Assembly (NCBI GenBank): GCA_029098065.1
Contig: JAQXNP010000047.1
Location: 1-15,266, forward strand
From: Clostridiales bacterium
Lineage (GTDB): Bacteria > Bacillota > Clostridia > Oscillospirales > Oscillospiraceae
Direction of reading: 5' to 3'
DNA: 15,266 nt
Part shown: piece after piece, positions 6,016 through 11,969 of the stretch
How the letters are laid out: each line of letters starts with the position of its first letter
Position numbering within the stretch: the first letter of the stretch is position 1
Position numbers and translations under genes: made by a program
The notes under the pieces: generated by a model
Told to the model about the DNA's origin: nothing
Seen by the model: the letters and a program-made list of their open reading frames with translations, nothing else
Database searches by the model: none

Positions 6016-7881
6016 GTGACCTTTGACGAACTGAAAGAAAAAGCCCACGCCCTGCCGCTGAAGCCCGGCGTATACATCATGCAGGACAGGCACAATACCG
6101 TCATCTACGTGGGCAAGGCCAAGGCATTGAAAAACCGGGTCTCCCAGTATTTCGCCAATCTGGCCTCCCATACGGACAAGACCCGGGCCATGGTCCATGC
6201 CATCGACCACTTCGATGTCATTGTGGCCGATTCGGAGTTCGAGGCGCTGGTGCTGGACAACTCTCTCATCAAGCGGCATCAGCCCCGGTACAACATCTTG
6301 CTGAAGAATGACAAGGGCTATCCCTACATCCGGCTGGACATCCGGTCGGAGTATCCCCGGTTCTCTCTGGCCAACCGTGTGGCGGAGGACGGGGCCCGGT
6401 ATTTCGGCCCCTACGGTAGCCGGGGCGCCACCCAGGACATCATCGACGCCCTCCGCACCGCCCTGCGGCTGCCCTCCTGCCATAAGAAGTTCCCCCGGGA
6501 CATCGGAAAGGAACGGCCCTGCCTCAACTACCATATGGGCCTGTGCGACGGTTACTGCCGCCCTGAGATGGATCAGTCCCGCTACCGGAAGGCCATAGAT
6601 CAGGCGGTCCGGCTGTTGGAGGGCCAGTTCAAGGAGGTGCAGACCGACCTTACTGCCGAGATGGAGCGGGCGGCGGAGGAACTCCGCTTTGAGAAGGCCG
6701 CCGAGCTCCGGGACCGGATCCGGGCCATCGAGCTGCTGGGCAAGCGGCAGAAGGTGGTGGCTGGCTCTCTGGCGGACACCGATGTGGTGGGCTGGTACCG
6801 GGGGGAGGCCAGAAGCTGCTTTGTGGTGCTCCACTACGTGGAGGGGGATCTGGCCGCCAAGGACATGGATCTCATCGAGACCCCGGTGGAGGGGGAGATG
6901 GGAGAAGAGGTATCCGCCCTGGTGCGGCAGTATTACGCCAGCCGCGCCAAGCTGCCCAGACAGATCCTGCTCCCCTGCGAGTTGGAGGACGAGGCGGCGG
7001 TGGCCCGGCTTCTCTCCGAGTCCTGCGGACGGCGGGTGGAACTGGTAACTCCCCAGCGGGGGGCCAAGATGGACCTCATCCGTCTGGCCAACAAGAACGC
7101 GGCGGAAGAGGTGGAGCGGGCCACCACCCGGGACGAGCGCCAGTCCAAACTGCTGGAGCTGCTGGGCGGAATGCTGGGCCTGGACGCGCCTCCCAACCGC
7201 ATCGAGTCCTATGACATCTCCAACCAGGGGGCGGACGATATCGTGGCCTCCATGGTGGTCTATGTGGGGGGAAAGCCCCTGAAGCGGGATTACCGCCGCT
7301 TCAAGCTGAAGGATATGGATACACCCAACGACTACGCCTCGATGGAGCAGGTGCTCACCCGCCGGTTCCGACGCTATCTGGACGGGGATGAGAAATTCAG
7401 CGGACTGCCGGATGTCCTTTTTATTGACGGCGGCGAGGAGCACGCCCTGGTGGCGGTGAGCGTGGAGGAGAAGCTGGACCTCCATATCCCGGTGTTCGGC
7501 ATGGTGAAGGATGACCGTCACCGCACCCGGGCTCTGGTGACACCCGACGGCCGGGAGATCGGCATCCAGCGGGTGCCCGCTGTCTTCGCTTTGGTGGGAC
7601 AGATCCAGGAGGAGACCCACCGTTTCGCCATCGAGTTCCACCGCCAGCAGCAGTCCCGGCGGGTGAAGGGTTCCGAACTGGACAAGATTCCCGGCGTGGG
7701 CCCGGCCCGGCGGGCGGCGCTGTTAAAGAAGTTCAAAAGTGTCAAGAATATCAAAACGGCCGCCCTGTCCGAACTGGAGGAAGCGGTGCCCAGGAGCACC
7801 GCCCGGGCGGTGTACGGCTATTTCCGGAACGGCGAAGCCGGGAAAGAGGAGCCGGACGGCCCCTCCGGGATCCGGCGCTGA
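6016..7881 (+). CDS. uvrC: Excinuclease ABC subunit C (UvrC)
   Basis: The 621-residue protein makes both incisions in nucleotide excision repair with UvrA and UvrB. Domains in order: a GIY-YIG nuclease (Y20 in PGVY, Y31 in IYVG, R41, catalytic E76 in DSEFEALVLD); a cysteine cluster C155, C169, C177 and C181, reported in the family to bind an iron-sulfur cluster; a UVR motif that contacts UvrB (about 204-239); an RNase H-like nuclease with D400 (SYDISNQG), D471 (FIDGG), D499 or D500 (VKDDRH) and H535 (EETHRFA); and C-terminal helix-hairpin-helix motifs (KIPGVGPARRAALLKKF, about 557-573). The length is normal. The start is GTG with a very strong ribosome site. Its C-terminal tail (EEPDGPSGIRR) lies 34 nt before rsmD. 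Confidence 0.96.
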   Translation: MTFDELKEKAHALPLKPGVYIMQDRHNTVIYVGKAKALKNRVSQYFANLASHTDKTRAMVHAIDHFDVIVADSEFEALVLDNSLIKRHQPRYNILLKNDKGYPYIRLDIRSEYPRFSLANRVAEDGARYFGPYGSRGATQDIIDALRTALRLPSCHKKFPRDIGKERPCLNYHMGLCDGYCRPEMDQSRYRKAIDQAVRLLEGQFKEVQTDLTAEMERAAEELRFEKAAELRDRIRAIELLGKRQKVVAGSLADTDVVGWYRGEARSCFVVLHYVEGDLAAKDMDLIETPVEGEMGEEVSALVRQYYASRAKLPRQILLPCELEDEAAVARLLSESCGRRVELVTPQRGAKMDLIRLANKNAAEEVERATTRDERQSKLLELLGGMLGLDAPPNRIESYDISNQGADDIVASMVVYVGGKPLKRDYRRFKLKDMDTPNDYASMEQVLTRRFRRYLDGDEKFSGLPDVLFIDGGEEHALVAVSVEEKLDLHIPVFGMVKDDRHRTRALVTPDGREIGIQRVPAVFALVGQIQEETHRFAIEFHRQQQSRRVKGSELDKIPGVGPARRAALLKKFKSVKNIKTAALSELEEAVPRSTARAVYGYFRNGEAGKEEPDGPSGIRR

Positions 7882-7915
7882 ACCGCCAACCCAACATGAG
7901 AAAGGAAGTGCGCCC

Positions 7916-8461
7916 ATGCGCGTCATCACCGGAACGGCCAGAGGCCGCAAACTGAAAGATCTGCCCGGAATGGATACCCGACCTACCACCGACAAGGTGA
8001 AGGAGTCCATTTTCAACATTGTCCAGTTCGACGTGGAGGGCCGCCGGGTGCTGGACCTTTTCGGCGGTACCGGCCAGCTGGGCATCGAGGCGCTGTCCCG
8101 GGGGGCCGGCCGCTGCGTTTTCGTGGATTCTTCCCGCCAGGCGGCGGCGGTGATCCGGGACAACGTGGCCCTCACCGGCTTTTCTGACCGGGCCCAGGTG
8201 GTCCAGGGAGACGCCATCTCCTTCCTGGGGAGCTGCCGGGAGAAGTTCGGCCTGGCCTTTCTGGACCCGCCCTATGCCGCTGATTTGCTGGAAAAAGCCC
8301 TCTTCCGCATTGCTGAGATTGACATTATGGCTGAAAATGGTATAATTGTCTGCGAAAGCGCCGCCGAAAAGGCGCTTCCCACTCTCCCGGCCCCCTATGA
8401 GAAAGGGCGGGAATACCGTTATGGCAAGATTAAGCTGACTCTATACCACCGCCGGGCCTAA
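7916..8461 (+). CDS. rsmD: 16S rRNA (guanine966-N2)-methyltransferase RsmD
   Basis: The 181-residue protein starts at the ATG at 7916 after an AAAGGAAG site. The frame is open upstream to 7739, but that part overlaps uvrC. MRVITGTARGRKL at the N-terminus and RPTTDKVKESIFNI (22-35) are family signatures. The SAM-binding motif is LDLFGGTGQLGIEALSRGA (46-64), and the catalytic DPPY motif is at 117-120. It methylates G966 of 16S rRNA during small-subunit assembly. The pair rsmD-coaD is a very common bacterial neighbourhood. Codons 135-145 or so are unusually A/T-rich for this gene because they hold a consensus promoter. The C-terminus YGKIKLTLYHR is family-like. Confidence 0.94.
   Translation: MRVITGTARGRKLKDLPGMDTRPTTDKVKESIFNIVQFDVEGRRVLDLFGGTGQLGIEALSRGAGRCVFVDSSRQAAAVIRDNVALTGFSDRAQVVQGDAISFLGSCREKFGLAFLDPPYAADLLEKALFRIAEIDIMAENGIIVCESAAEKALPTLPAPYEKGREYRYGKIKLTLYHRRA
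8319..8346 (+). promoter_or_regulatory. Consensus sigma-A promoter inside rsmD, driving coaD and the next gene
   Basis: Perfect TTGACA (8319-8324) and perfect TATAAT (8341-8346) lie 16 bases apart, with a TGG just before the -10 that supplies an extended -10 element. This is the strongest promoter-like match I found in the window, and it sits within rsmD codons for EIDIMAENGIIV. Those codons use ATT, GCT, GAA, AAT, GGT and ATA, unlike the G/C-ended codons around them, which suggests selection on the DNA. The expected start is near 8353, giving a leader of about 140 nt before coaD. Confidence 0.8.
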
Positions 8462-8494
8462 GAGGGTCCGGACGGGCGCAAGGACGTGTCATTT

Positions 8495-8992
8495 ATGAAG
8501 ACAGCGATCTATCCCGGCAGCTTCGACCCCATCACCCTGGGCCATCTGAACGTGATCAAGCGGGCCTCCCAGTGCTTTGACCGTCTCATCGTCTGCGTGA
8601 TGGTGAACTCGGAAAAGGTGAACACCGGCCTCTTTACCCCTGACGAGCGGGTGGAGCTCATCCGCCGGGTGGTGGCGAAGATTCCCAACGTGGAAGTGGA
8701 TCAATCAGCCATTCTGGTTTCGGAGTACGCCAAACAGCGGAAGGCGTGCACCCTGGTCAAGGGCCTGCGGGCGGTGTCCGACTATGAGAAGGAGCTTCAG
8801 ATGGCTCTGATCAACCGGAAGCTCAATCCCCGCCTGGAGACGATGTTCCTGCCTTCCAGCACCAAGTATACTTACGTCAGTTCCAGCGTGGTCAAGGAGA
8901 TGGCGGCCTATGGGGCCGACCTGAGTGACTTCGTTCCCCGTGAGATCATCGGGGAGGTGAACGAGAAAATGAAAAGCAGGAGGAGACAATAA
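8495..8992 (+). CDS. coaD: Phosphopantetheine adenylyltransferase (CoaD)
   Basis: The 165-residue enzyme transfers AMP from ATP to 4'-phosphopantetheine, making dephospho-CoA. Signatures are YPGSFDPITLGH (6-17, with the nucleotide-binding GH at 16-17), KGLRAVSDYEKELQMALINRKL (89-110) and the C-terminal SSSVVKEMA (129-137). I chose the ATG at 8495, 10 nt after AAGGA; a GTG nine bases earlier is too close to that site and would add MSF to the normal MKTAIYPGSFDP start. The stop TAA overlaps the next ATG by one base (TAATG), so the two genes are probably coupled. Expression may come both from the mutY operon and from the promoter inside rsmD. Confidence 0.96.
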   Translation: MKTAIYPGSFDPITLGHLNVIKRASQCFDRLIVCVMVNSEKVNTGLFTPDERVELIRRVVAKIPNVEVDQSAILVSEYAKQRKACTLVKGLRAVSDYEKELQMALINRKLNPRLETMFLPSSTKYTYVSSSVVKEMAAYGADLSDFVPREIIGEVNEKMKSRRRQ

Positions 8993-9513
8993 TGGCGACC
9001 GGAGTAAATGAACTGCTGGATATGCTGTTTGAGATGATCGACGAGGCGAAGAATGTCCCCTTTGCCTCTGATAAGTGCATGTTGGAGCGGGACAAGGCGC
9101 TGGATCTGATCGATGAGATCCGGGGCGCTTTCCCGGTGGAACTGGCCGAGGCCAAGAAGCTTCTGGCCGCCCGGAACGAATACATCGCCTCCGCCAAGCG
9201 GGAGGGAGAGCTCATCGTCCAGCAGGCCAACGAGAAGGCCAAACAGATTCTGGCGGAAGATGAGCTCGCCGCCCAGGCCAAGCAGCGCGGAGCGGAGATG
9301 ATCCGCCAGGCGGAGGAGAAATCCCGGGAGCTGAAGAAAGCGGCGAACGACTACTGTGAAGACGCCCTCCGCCGTACTGAAGAGGCGGTGGCCGAGGCCT
9401 ATGATGAGATCAAAAAGTCCCGCAGCCGCTTCCGGGCGGCGGCGGCCGGACTTTCCGGCCCGTCGGCCGGTCAGAACCAGGTCTTTGACGCAGAGGCTGA
9501 GGAAGAGAACTAA
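8992..9513 (+). CDS. Coiled-coil protein of unknown function, ATP synthase subunit-like helix
   Basis: I cannot assign a function. The 173-residue protein is almost wholly helical and charged. Residues 1-45 (NELLDMLFEMIDEA, MLERDKALDLIDEIRGAFP) form a conserved-looking head. Residues 50-148 are a long Ala/Lys/Glu coiled coil (AKREGELIVQQANEKAKQI, ELKKAANDYCEDALRRTEEA), of the kind often mislabelled as ATPase subunit B/E/H. A low-complexity acidic tail (DAEAEEEN) ends it. No membrane segment or signal peptide is seen, so it is not a normal F-ATPase b subunit. AGGAGGAG precedes the ATG, which overlaps the coaD stop by one base. A terminator follows directly, and the division cluster begins 350 nt later. 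A scaffold role in division or envelope growth is possible but rests only on position. Confidence 0.75.
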   Translation: MATGVNELLDMLFEMIDEAKNVPFASDKCMLERDKALDLIDEIRGAFPVELAEAKKLLAARNEYIASAKREGELIVQQANEKAKQILAEDELAAQAKQRGAEMIRQAEEKSRELKKAANDYCEDALRRTEEAVAEAYDEIKKSRSRFRAAAAGLSGPSAGQNQVFDAEAEEEN

Positions 9514-9527
9514 GTCAGAACATTGTG

Positions 9528-9563
9528 AACGGGCGGGCCCCTTTGCGGGGACCCGCCCGTTTT
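9528..9563 (+). terminator. Intrinsic terminator ending the mutY-to-coiled-coil run
   Basis: A GC-rich stem pairs about 9528-9541 with 9547-9561, with one bulged A at 9551 and a short TTTGC loop. The stem runs into GTTTTGCG on the plus strand. The stop codon at 9513 is 15 nt upstream. The T run is short (four), but the stem is very strong, so termination is likely and separates this operon from the dcw cluster. Confidence 0.82.
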
Positions 9564-9766
9564 GCGTCTGATGACGTTCCGGAATTCCCTAAAATTTCCC
9601 TTCGACACAATATCTTGTTTTGAGAAGGCAAAAACCTTCCACAAAATGTGTTTTTGCCTTGGGAAAATGGCTGCAAATTGAAATCGACATGTTTTTTTCA
9701 TTCAAAAAACTTTCGTTTTTGTCAGAAAAAAAGAGATATTTCCATGAAAAAAATCCTGATTTCCTA
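9564..9766 (+). other. AT-rich intergenic stretch with phased A/T tracts upstream of the mraZ promoter
   Basis: This stretch has no gene and is strikingly AT-rich in an otherwise GC-rich window. Homopolymer tracts are centred near 9695 (T7), 9706 (A6), 9718 (T5), 9729 (A7), 9740 (ATTT) and 9750 (A7), spaced 10 to 11.5 bases apart. Tracts in step with the helix turn are known to bend DNA, and A/T-rich DNA above a -35 can act as an UP element for RNA polymerase. Farther upstream is an 11-bp inverted repeat described separately. Nothing else recognisable is present. Confidence 0.6.
9625..9660 (+). repeat. 11-bp perfect inverted repeat in the pre-mraZ gap
   Basis: AAGGCAAAAAC (9625-9635) pairs with GTTTTTGCCTT (9650-9660) around a 14-nt loop. 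A six-base outer arm (TTTCCC at 9595-9600 with GGGAAA at 9661-9666) could extend the structure after a 24-nt interruption. It is placed after the terminator and well before the mraZ -35, so on the plus strand it should not be transcribed from either mapped promoter. It may be a protein-binding dyad or a second fail-safe terminator. I see no T run after it. Confidence 0.5.
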
Positions 9767-9795
9767 TTGCAATTTTATTGCCCACACCTTATACT
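9767..9795 (+). promoter_or_regulatory. Sigma-A promoter of the mraZ (dcw) cluster
   Basis: TTGCAA (9767-9772) and TATACT (9790-9795) are separated by exactly 17 bases. The expected transcription start is near 9802, immediately before two GTGGAG boxes. The leader to the mraZ ATG at 9862 would be about 60 nt. Confidence 0.82.
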
Positions 9796-9805
9796 AAAAA
9801 ACAGA

Positions 9806-9821
9806 GTGGAGGAAAGTGGAG
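9806..9821 (+). promoter_or_regulatory. Predicted MraZ operator, two GTGGAG direct repeats
   Basis: GTGGAG occurs at 9806-9811 and again at 9816-9821, exactly 10 bases apart with a four-base spacer. MraZ proteins of other bacteria bind closely similar G-rich repeats spaced one helical turn apart in their own promoters (TGGGN in E. coli; AAAGTG-type and GTGG[A/T]G-type in Gram-positive relatives). The boxes sit on the predicted transcription start, an ideal place for repression of mraZ and the genes behind it. Confidence 0.75.
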
Positions 9822-9861
9822 TGTTTAACCACTGAATCCCATAAGAATGGGGGGAGAGGGC

Positions 9862-10278
9862 ATGACCGGCACCTACGAGCACAGCATCGATGCCAAGGGC
9901 CGGCTGTTTATCCCTGCCAAGCTCCGGGAAGAACTGGGGGCCACGTTTTACCTGGCCATGGGTGTGGATGCCTGCCTGGCCATCTATCCCCAGGAGACCT
10001 GGGACCGCTTTACGGAGAAGTTCGCCTCCATGCCCATGAGCCAGTCCAAAGCCATGCGGCCGCTCTTTGCCAACGCCTGTAAATGCGAGCTGGACAGCCA
10101 GGGCCGTATCGTGGTGCCGCAGAAGCTGCGCCGCTATGCCGGGCTGGAGAAGGACGTTGTTATCATCGGCGTTCACGACCGGGCTGAGATCTGGGCCGCC
10201 GAGACCTGGCGCGCTCAGGAGGAGGAAGAAATGACCCCGGAGAAGATGTCCGCCTGTATGGAGGCGCTGGGCTTCTGA
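9862..10278 (+). CDS. mraZ: Transcriptional regulator MraZ
   Basis: The 138-residue protein has two SpoVT/AbrB-like half-domains, each with the family signature: DAKGR at 10-14 and DSQGR at 78-82, each followed by a VP or IP sheet and a KLR helix. By family knowledge it forms a ring-shaped oligomer and binds repeats in its own promoter, controlling the dcw cluster. I chose the ATG at 9862, preceded by GGGGAGAGG, because the product starts MTGTYEHSIDAKGR as relatives do. An ATG at 9847 would add MGGEG and lacks a spaced ribosome site. The stop TGA shares a base with the ATG of rsmH (TGATG). The tail 118-138 is acidic and helical. Confidence 0.95.
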   Translation: MTGTYEHSIDAKGRLFIPAKLREELGATFYLAMGVDACLAIYPQETWDRFTEKFASMPMSQSKAMRPLFANACKCELDSQGRIVVPQKLRRYAGLEKDVVIIGVHDRAEIWAAETWRAQEEEEMTPEKMSACMEALGF

Positions 10279-11216
10279 TGAGTGAGATATATTCCCACCG
10301 TCCGGTGCTGCTGGACGAGTGTATCGAGGGGCTGGCCATCCGGCCGGACGGGATCTATCTGGACGGCACGTTGGGCCGGGCGGGACACTCCGCCGAGATC
10401 GCCAAACGGCTCACCACCGGACACCTCTATTGTATTGACCGGGATCAGGCGGCTCTGGACGCCGCAGAGGACAAGCTTGCCCCTTGGCGGGACAGGGTGA
10501 CCCTGATTCACGGAAATTTTATGGAACTGGACGCTCTGCTGGAGCGGTTCAGCGTGCCCGGGCTGGACGGGATGCTTTTCGATCTGGGGGTATCCTCCCC
10601 CCAGCTGGATGACCCGGCCAGAGGATTCTCCTACATGCACGACGCCCCGCTGGACATGCGGATGGACCAGTCAGAACCGTTGACCGCCCGCACCGTGGTG
10701 AACGAGTGGCCCCAGGAGGAGCTCCGGCGCATCCTCTATCAGTATGGGGAGGAGCGGTACGCCCCCGCCATCGCGGCCCATATCGTCCGGGCCAGGGAGC
10801 GGGCCCCCATCGAGACCACCTTCCAGCTGGTGGATGTGATCCGCTCGGCCATGCCGGCTCAGGCCCTGCGGGAGAAGCAGCACCCCGCCAAGCGGACGTT
10901 TCAGGCCATCCGGATCGCCGTCAACGATGAGCTGACGGCGGCGGAACGGGTCATCGCCCAGGCGGTGCCCCGGCTCAACTCCGGCGGACGGCTGTGTATT
11001 ATTACATTCCACTCGCTGGAGGACCGGATCGTGAAGACGGGCTACGCCGCTCTGGTGAAGGGCTGTACCTGCCCGCCGGACTTTCCAGTGTGCGTGTGCG
11101 GAAAAAAGCCCAGCATCCGTCTGGTCAACCGGAAGCCGATCCTGCCGGGAGACCGGGAACTGGAGGAAAATCCGCGGTCCCGGAGCGCAAAGCTGCGGAT
11201 CGCGGAAAAGCTGTAA
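10278..11216 (+). CDS. rsmH: 16S rRNA (cytosine1402-N4)-methyltransferase RsmH
   Basis: The 312-residue enzyme (formerly MraW) methylates C1402 in the ribosomal P site. Signatures are HRPVLLDE (7-14), the SAM loop DGTLGRAGHS (29-38), DLGVSSPQLDDP (102-113), GFS then DAPLDMRMD (122-130), KRTFQAIRIAVNDEL, IITFHSLEDRIVK and the C-terminal NPRSRSAKLR. The region before the end carries a cysteine-rich motif CTCPPDFPVCVC, usual in this family. The start overlaps the mraZ stop by one base, so translation is probably coupled, and no separate ribosome site of note is needed. The length is normal and nothing is missing. Confidence 0.96.
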   Translation: MSEIYSHRPVLLDECIEGLAIRPDGIYLDGTLGRAGHSAEIAKRLTTGHLYCIDRDQAALDAAEDKLAPWRDRVTLIHGNFMELDALLERFSVPGLDGMLFDLGVSSPQLDDPARGFSYMHDAPLDMRMDQSEPLTARTVVNEWPQEELRRILYQYGEERYAPAIAAHIVRARERAPIETTFQLVDVIRSAMPAQALREKQHPAKRTFQAIRIAVNDELTAAERVIAQAVPRLNSGGRLCIITFHSLEDRIVKTGYAALVKGCTCPPDFPVCVCGKKPSIRLVNRKPILPGDRELEENPRSRSAKLRIAEKL

Positions 11217-11261
11217 GCCCAATATGGGTACGAAAGAATCTCGGAGAATGGAGTGACAACC

Positions 11262-11801
11262 ATGGCAGACGCCGCCAAACGGAGAAGCTATGACCCCTAT
11301 CGCAATATCAGCTACGCCTATGACGGCTCCGCCGCCCGGGTGCTGGAGCATGACGAGGTTCTCCGTCCTGAGCCCCGGCAGCACACCCGCCGTCAGGCGA
11401 TTGCCCGACCCAGGGTCCGGGTGCGGGAGGCGGGGCAGGTCTCCCTCTTCGCCGTGTGCGGGTTTGCGGCGGTGGCTGTGATGGCGGTGCTCATCCTGAT
11501 GTGCTATGTCCAGCTGTCCAGTATCTCCAGTGATATGGTCGCGCTGGACAGCGAGCTGACCCGTCTCAAGAGTGAAGAGGCCACTCTGATGGCCCGTTAC
11601 GAATTGGCCTATGATCTGAACACCATTGAGAGCACAGTCACTGCCGACGGCTCCATGATTCGCCCTCAGCCCGGGCAGATGATCTACGTGGATCTGACCG
11701 AGCCTGACAGCGTGGTGGTTTATGACAATGGAACAGAAACGGAAAAGAGCTTCCTGGATGGGATCCGGGAGATCGTGGGAAATGTGCTGGCATATTTTTG
11801 A
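11262..11801 (+). CDS. ftsL: FtsL-like septal bitopic membrane protein
   Basis: The 179-residue protein has the topology of FtsL: a basic cytoplasmic N-terminus of about 58 residues, one membrane helix at about 60-83 (SLFAVCGFAAVAVMAVLILM), then an extracellular coiled coil at about 85-120 (ALDSELTRLKSEEATLMARY). Sequence identity in this family is low, so the call rests mainly on topology and on the place between rsmH and the division PBP, where ftsL lies in Firmicutes. In the family, FtsL joins FtsB/DivIC and activates septal peptidoglycan synthesis by FtsW and FtsI. Two starts are possible: GTG at 11253 and ATG at 11262, each with a GGAG at fair distance; I prefer the ATG. The tail of some 60 residues past the coiled coil is longer than in many FtsL proteins. 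Confidence 0.78.
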   Translation: MADAAKRRSYDPYRNISYAYDGSAARVLEHDEVLRPEPRQHTRRQAIARPRVRVREAGQVSLFAVCGFAAVAVMAVLILMCYVQLSSISSDMVALDSELTRLKSEEATLMARYELAYDLNTIESTVTADGSMIRPQPGQMIYVDLTEPDSVVVYDNGTETEKSFLDGIREIVGNVLAYF

Positions 11802-11836
11802 GCCGGGGCCAATATACTGCGCTGAGAGATCCTGAC

Positions 11837-11895
11837 ATAGACAGAGAGAAGCTGAGGGAGTAAGAAAAGAAGTTTTCTTACTCCCTTATGTCTAT
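11837..11895 (+). repeat. Long hairpin-forming element between ftsL and the PBP gene
   Basis: A 13-bp perfect stem (GGGAGTAAGAAAA, 11856-11868, with 11873-11885) closes a GAAG tetraloop and extends to 16 pairs with one G-U. A second stem of seven pairs (ATAGACA, 11837-11843, with TGTCTAT, 11889-11895) encloses it, with a nine-base bulge on the 5' side. There is no T run afterwards, so it is a poor terminator. It could slow transcription, guide RNA processing between ftsL and the PBP message, or be a copy of a dispersed palindromic repeat. It is less GC-rich than the genes beside it. The rest of the 168-nt gap shows only the PBP ribosome site. Confidence 0.75.
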
Positions 11896-11969
11896 TTGGA
11901 TGGCTTAAAAGGTCCGCCGGAGAGAAACTGTATCAAGCCCGGAGCACAAAGGGCCGAAAGGAGAACGCT

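Noticed and set aside
4260..6104. Long antisense open frame of about 614 codons opposite mutY and tdk
   Set aside because: High-GC codon bias leaves antisense frames open; the product is Pro/Gly/His-rich without domains and lies over two clearly real genes.
5818..7641. Long antisense open frame of about 607 codons opposite uvrC
   Set aside because: Same cause: low-complexity composition, no family match and no ribosome site or promoter, over an intact uvrC.
9719..9747. TTGTCA at 9719 as a second mraZ promoter
   Set aside because: The expected -10 position reads CCATGA, which is too poor; the TTGCAA/TATACT pair downstream is far better.
11813..11818. TATACT after ftsL as a promoter for the PBP gene
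   Set aside because: No acceptable -35 at 16 to 18 bases upstream and no TG extension; it would also transcribe through the large hairpin.
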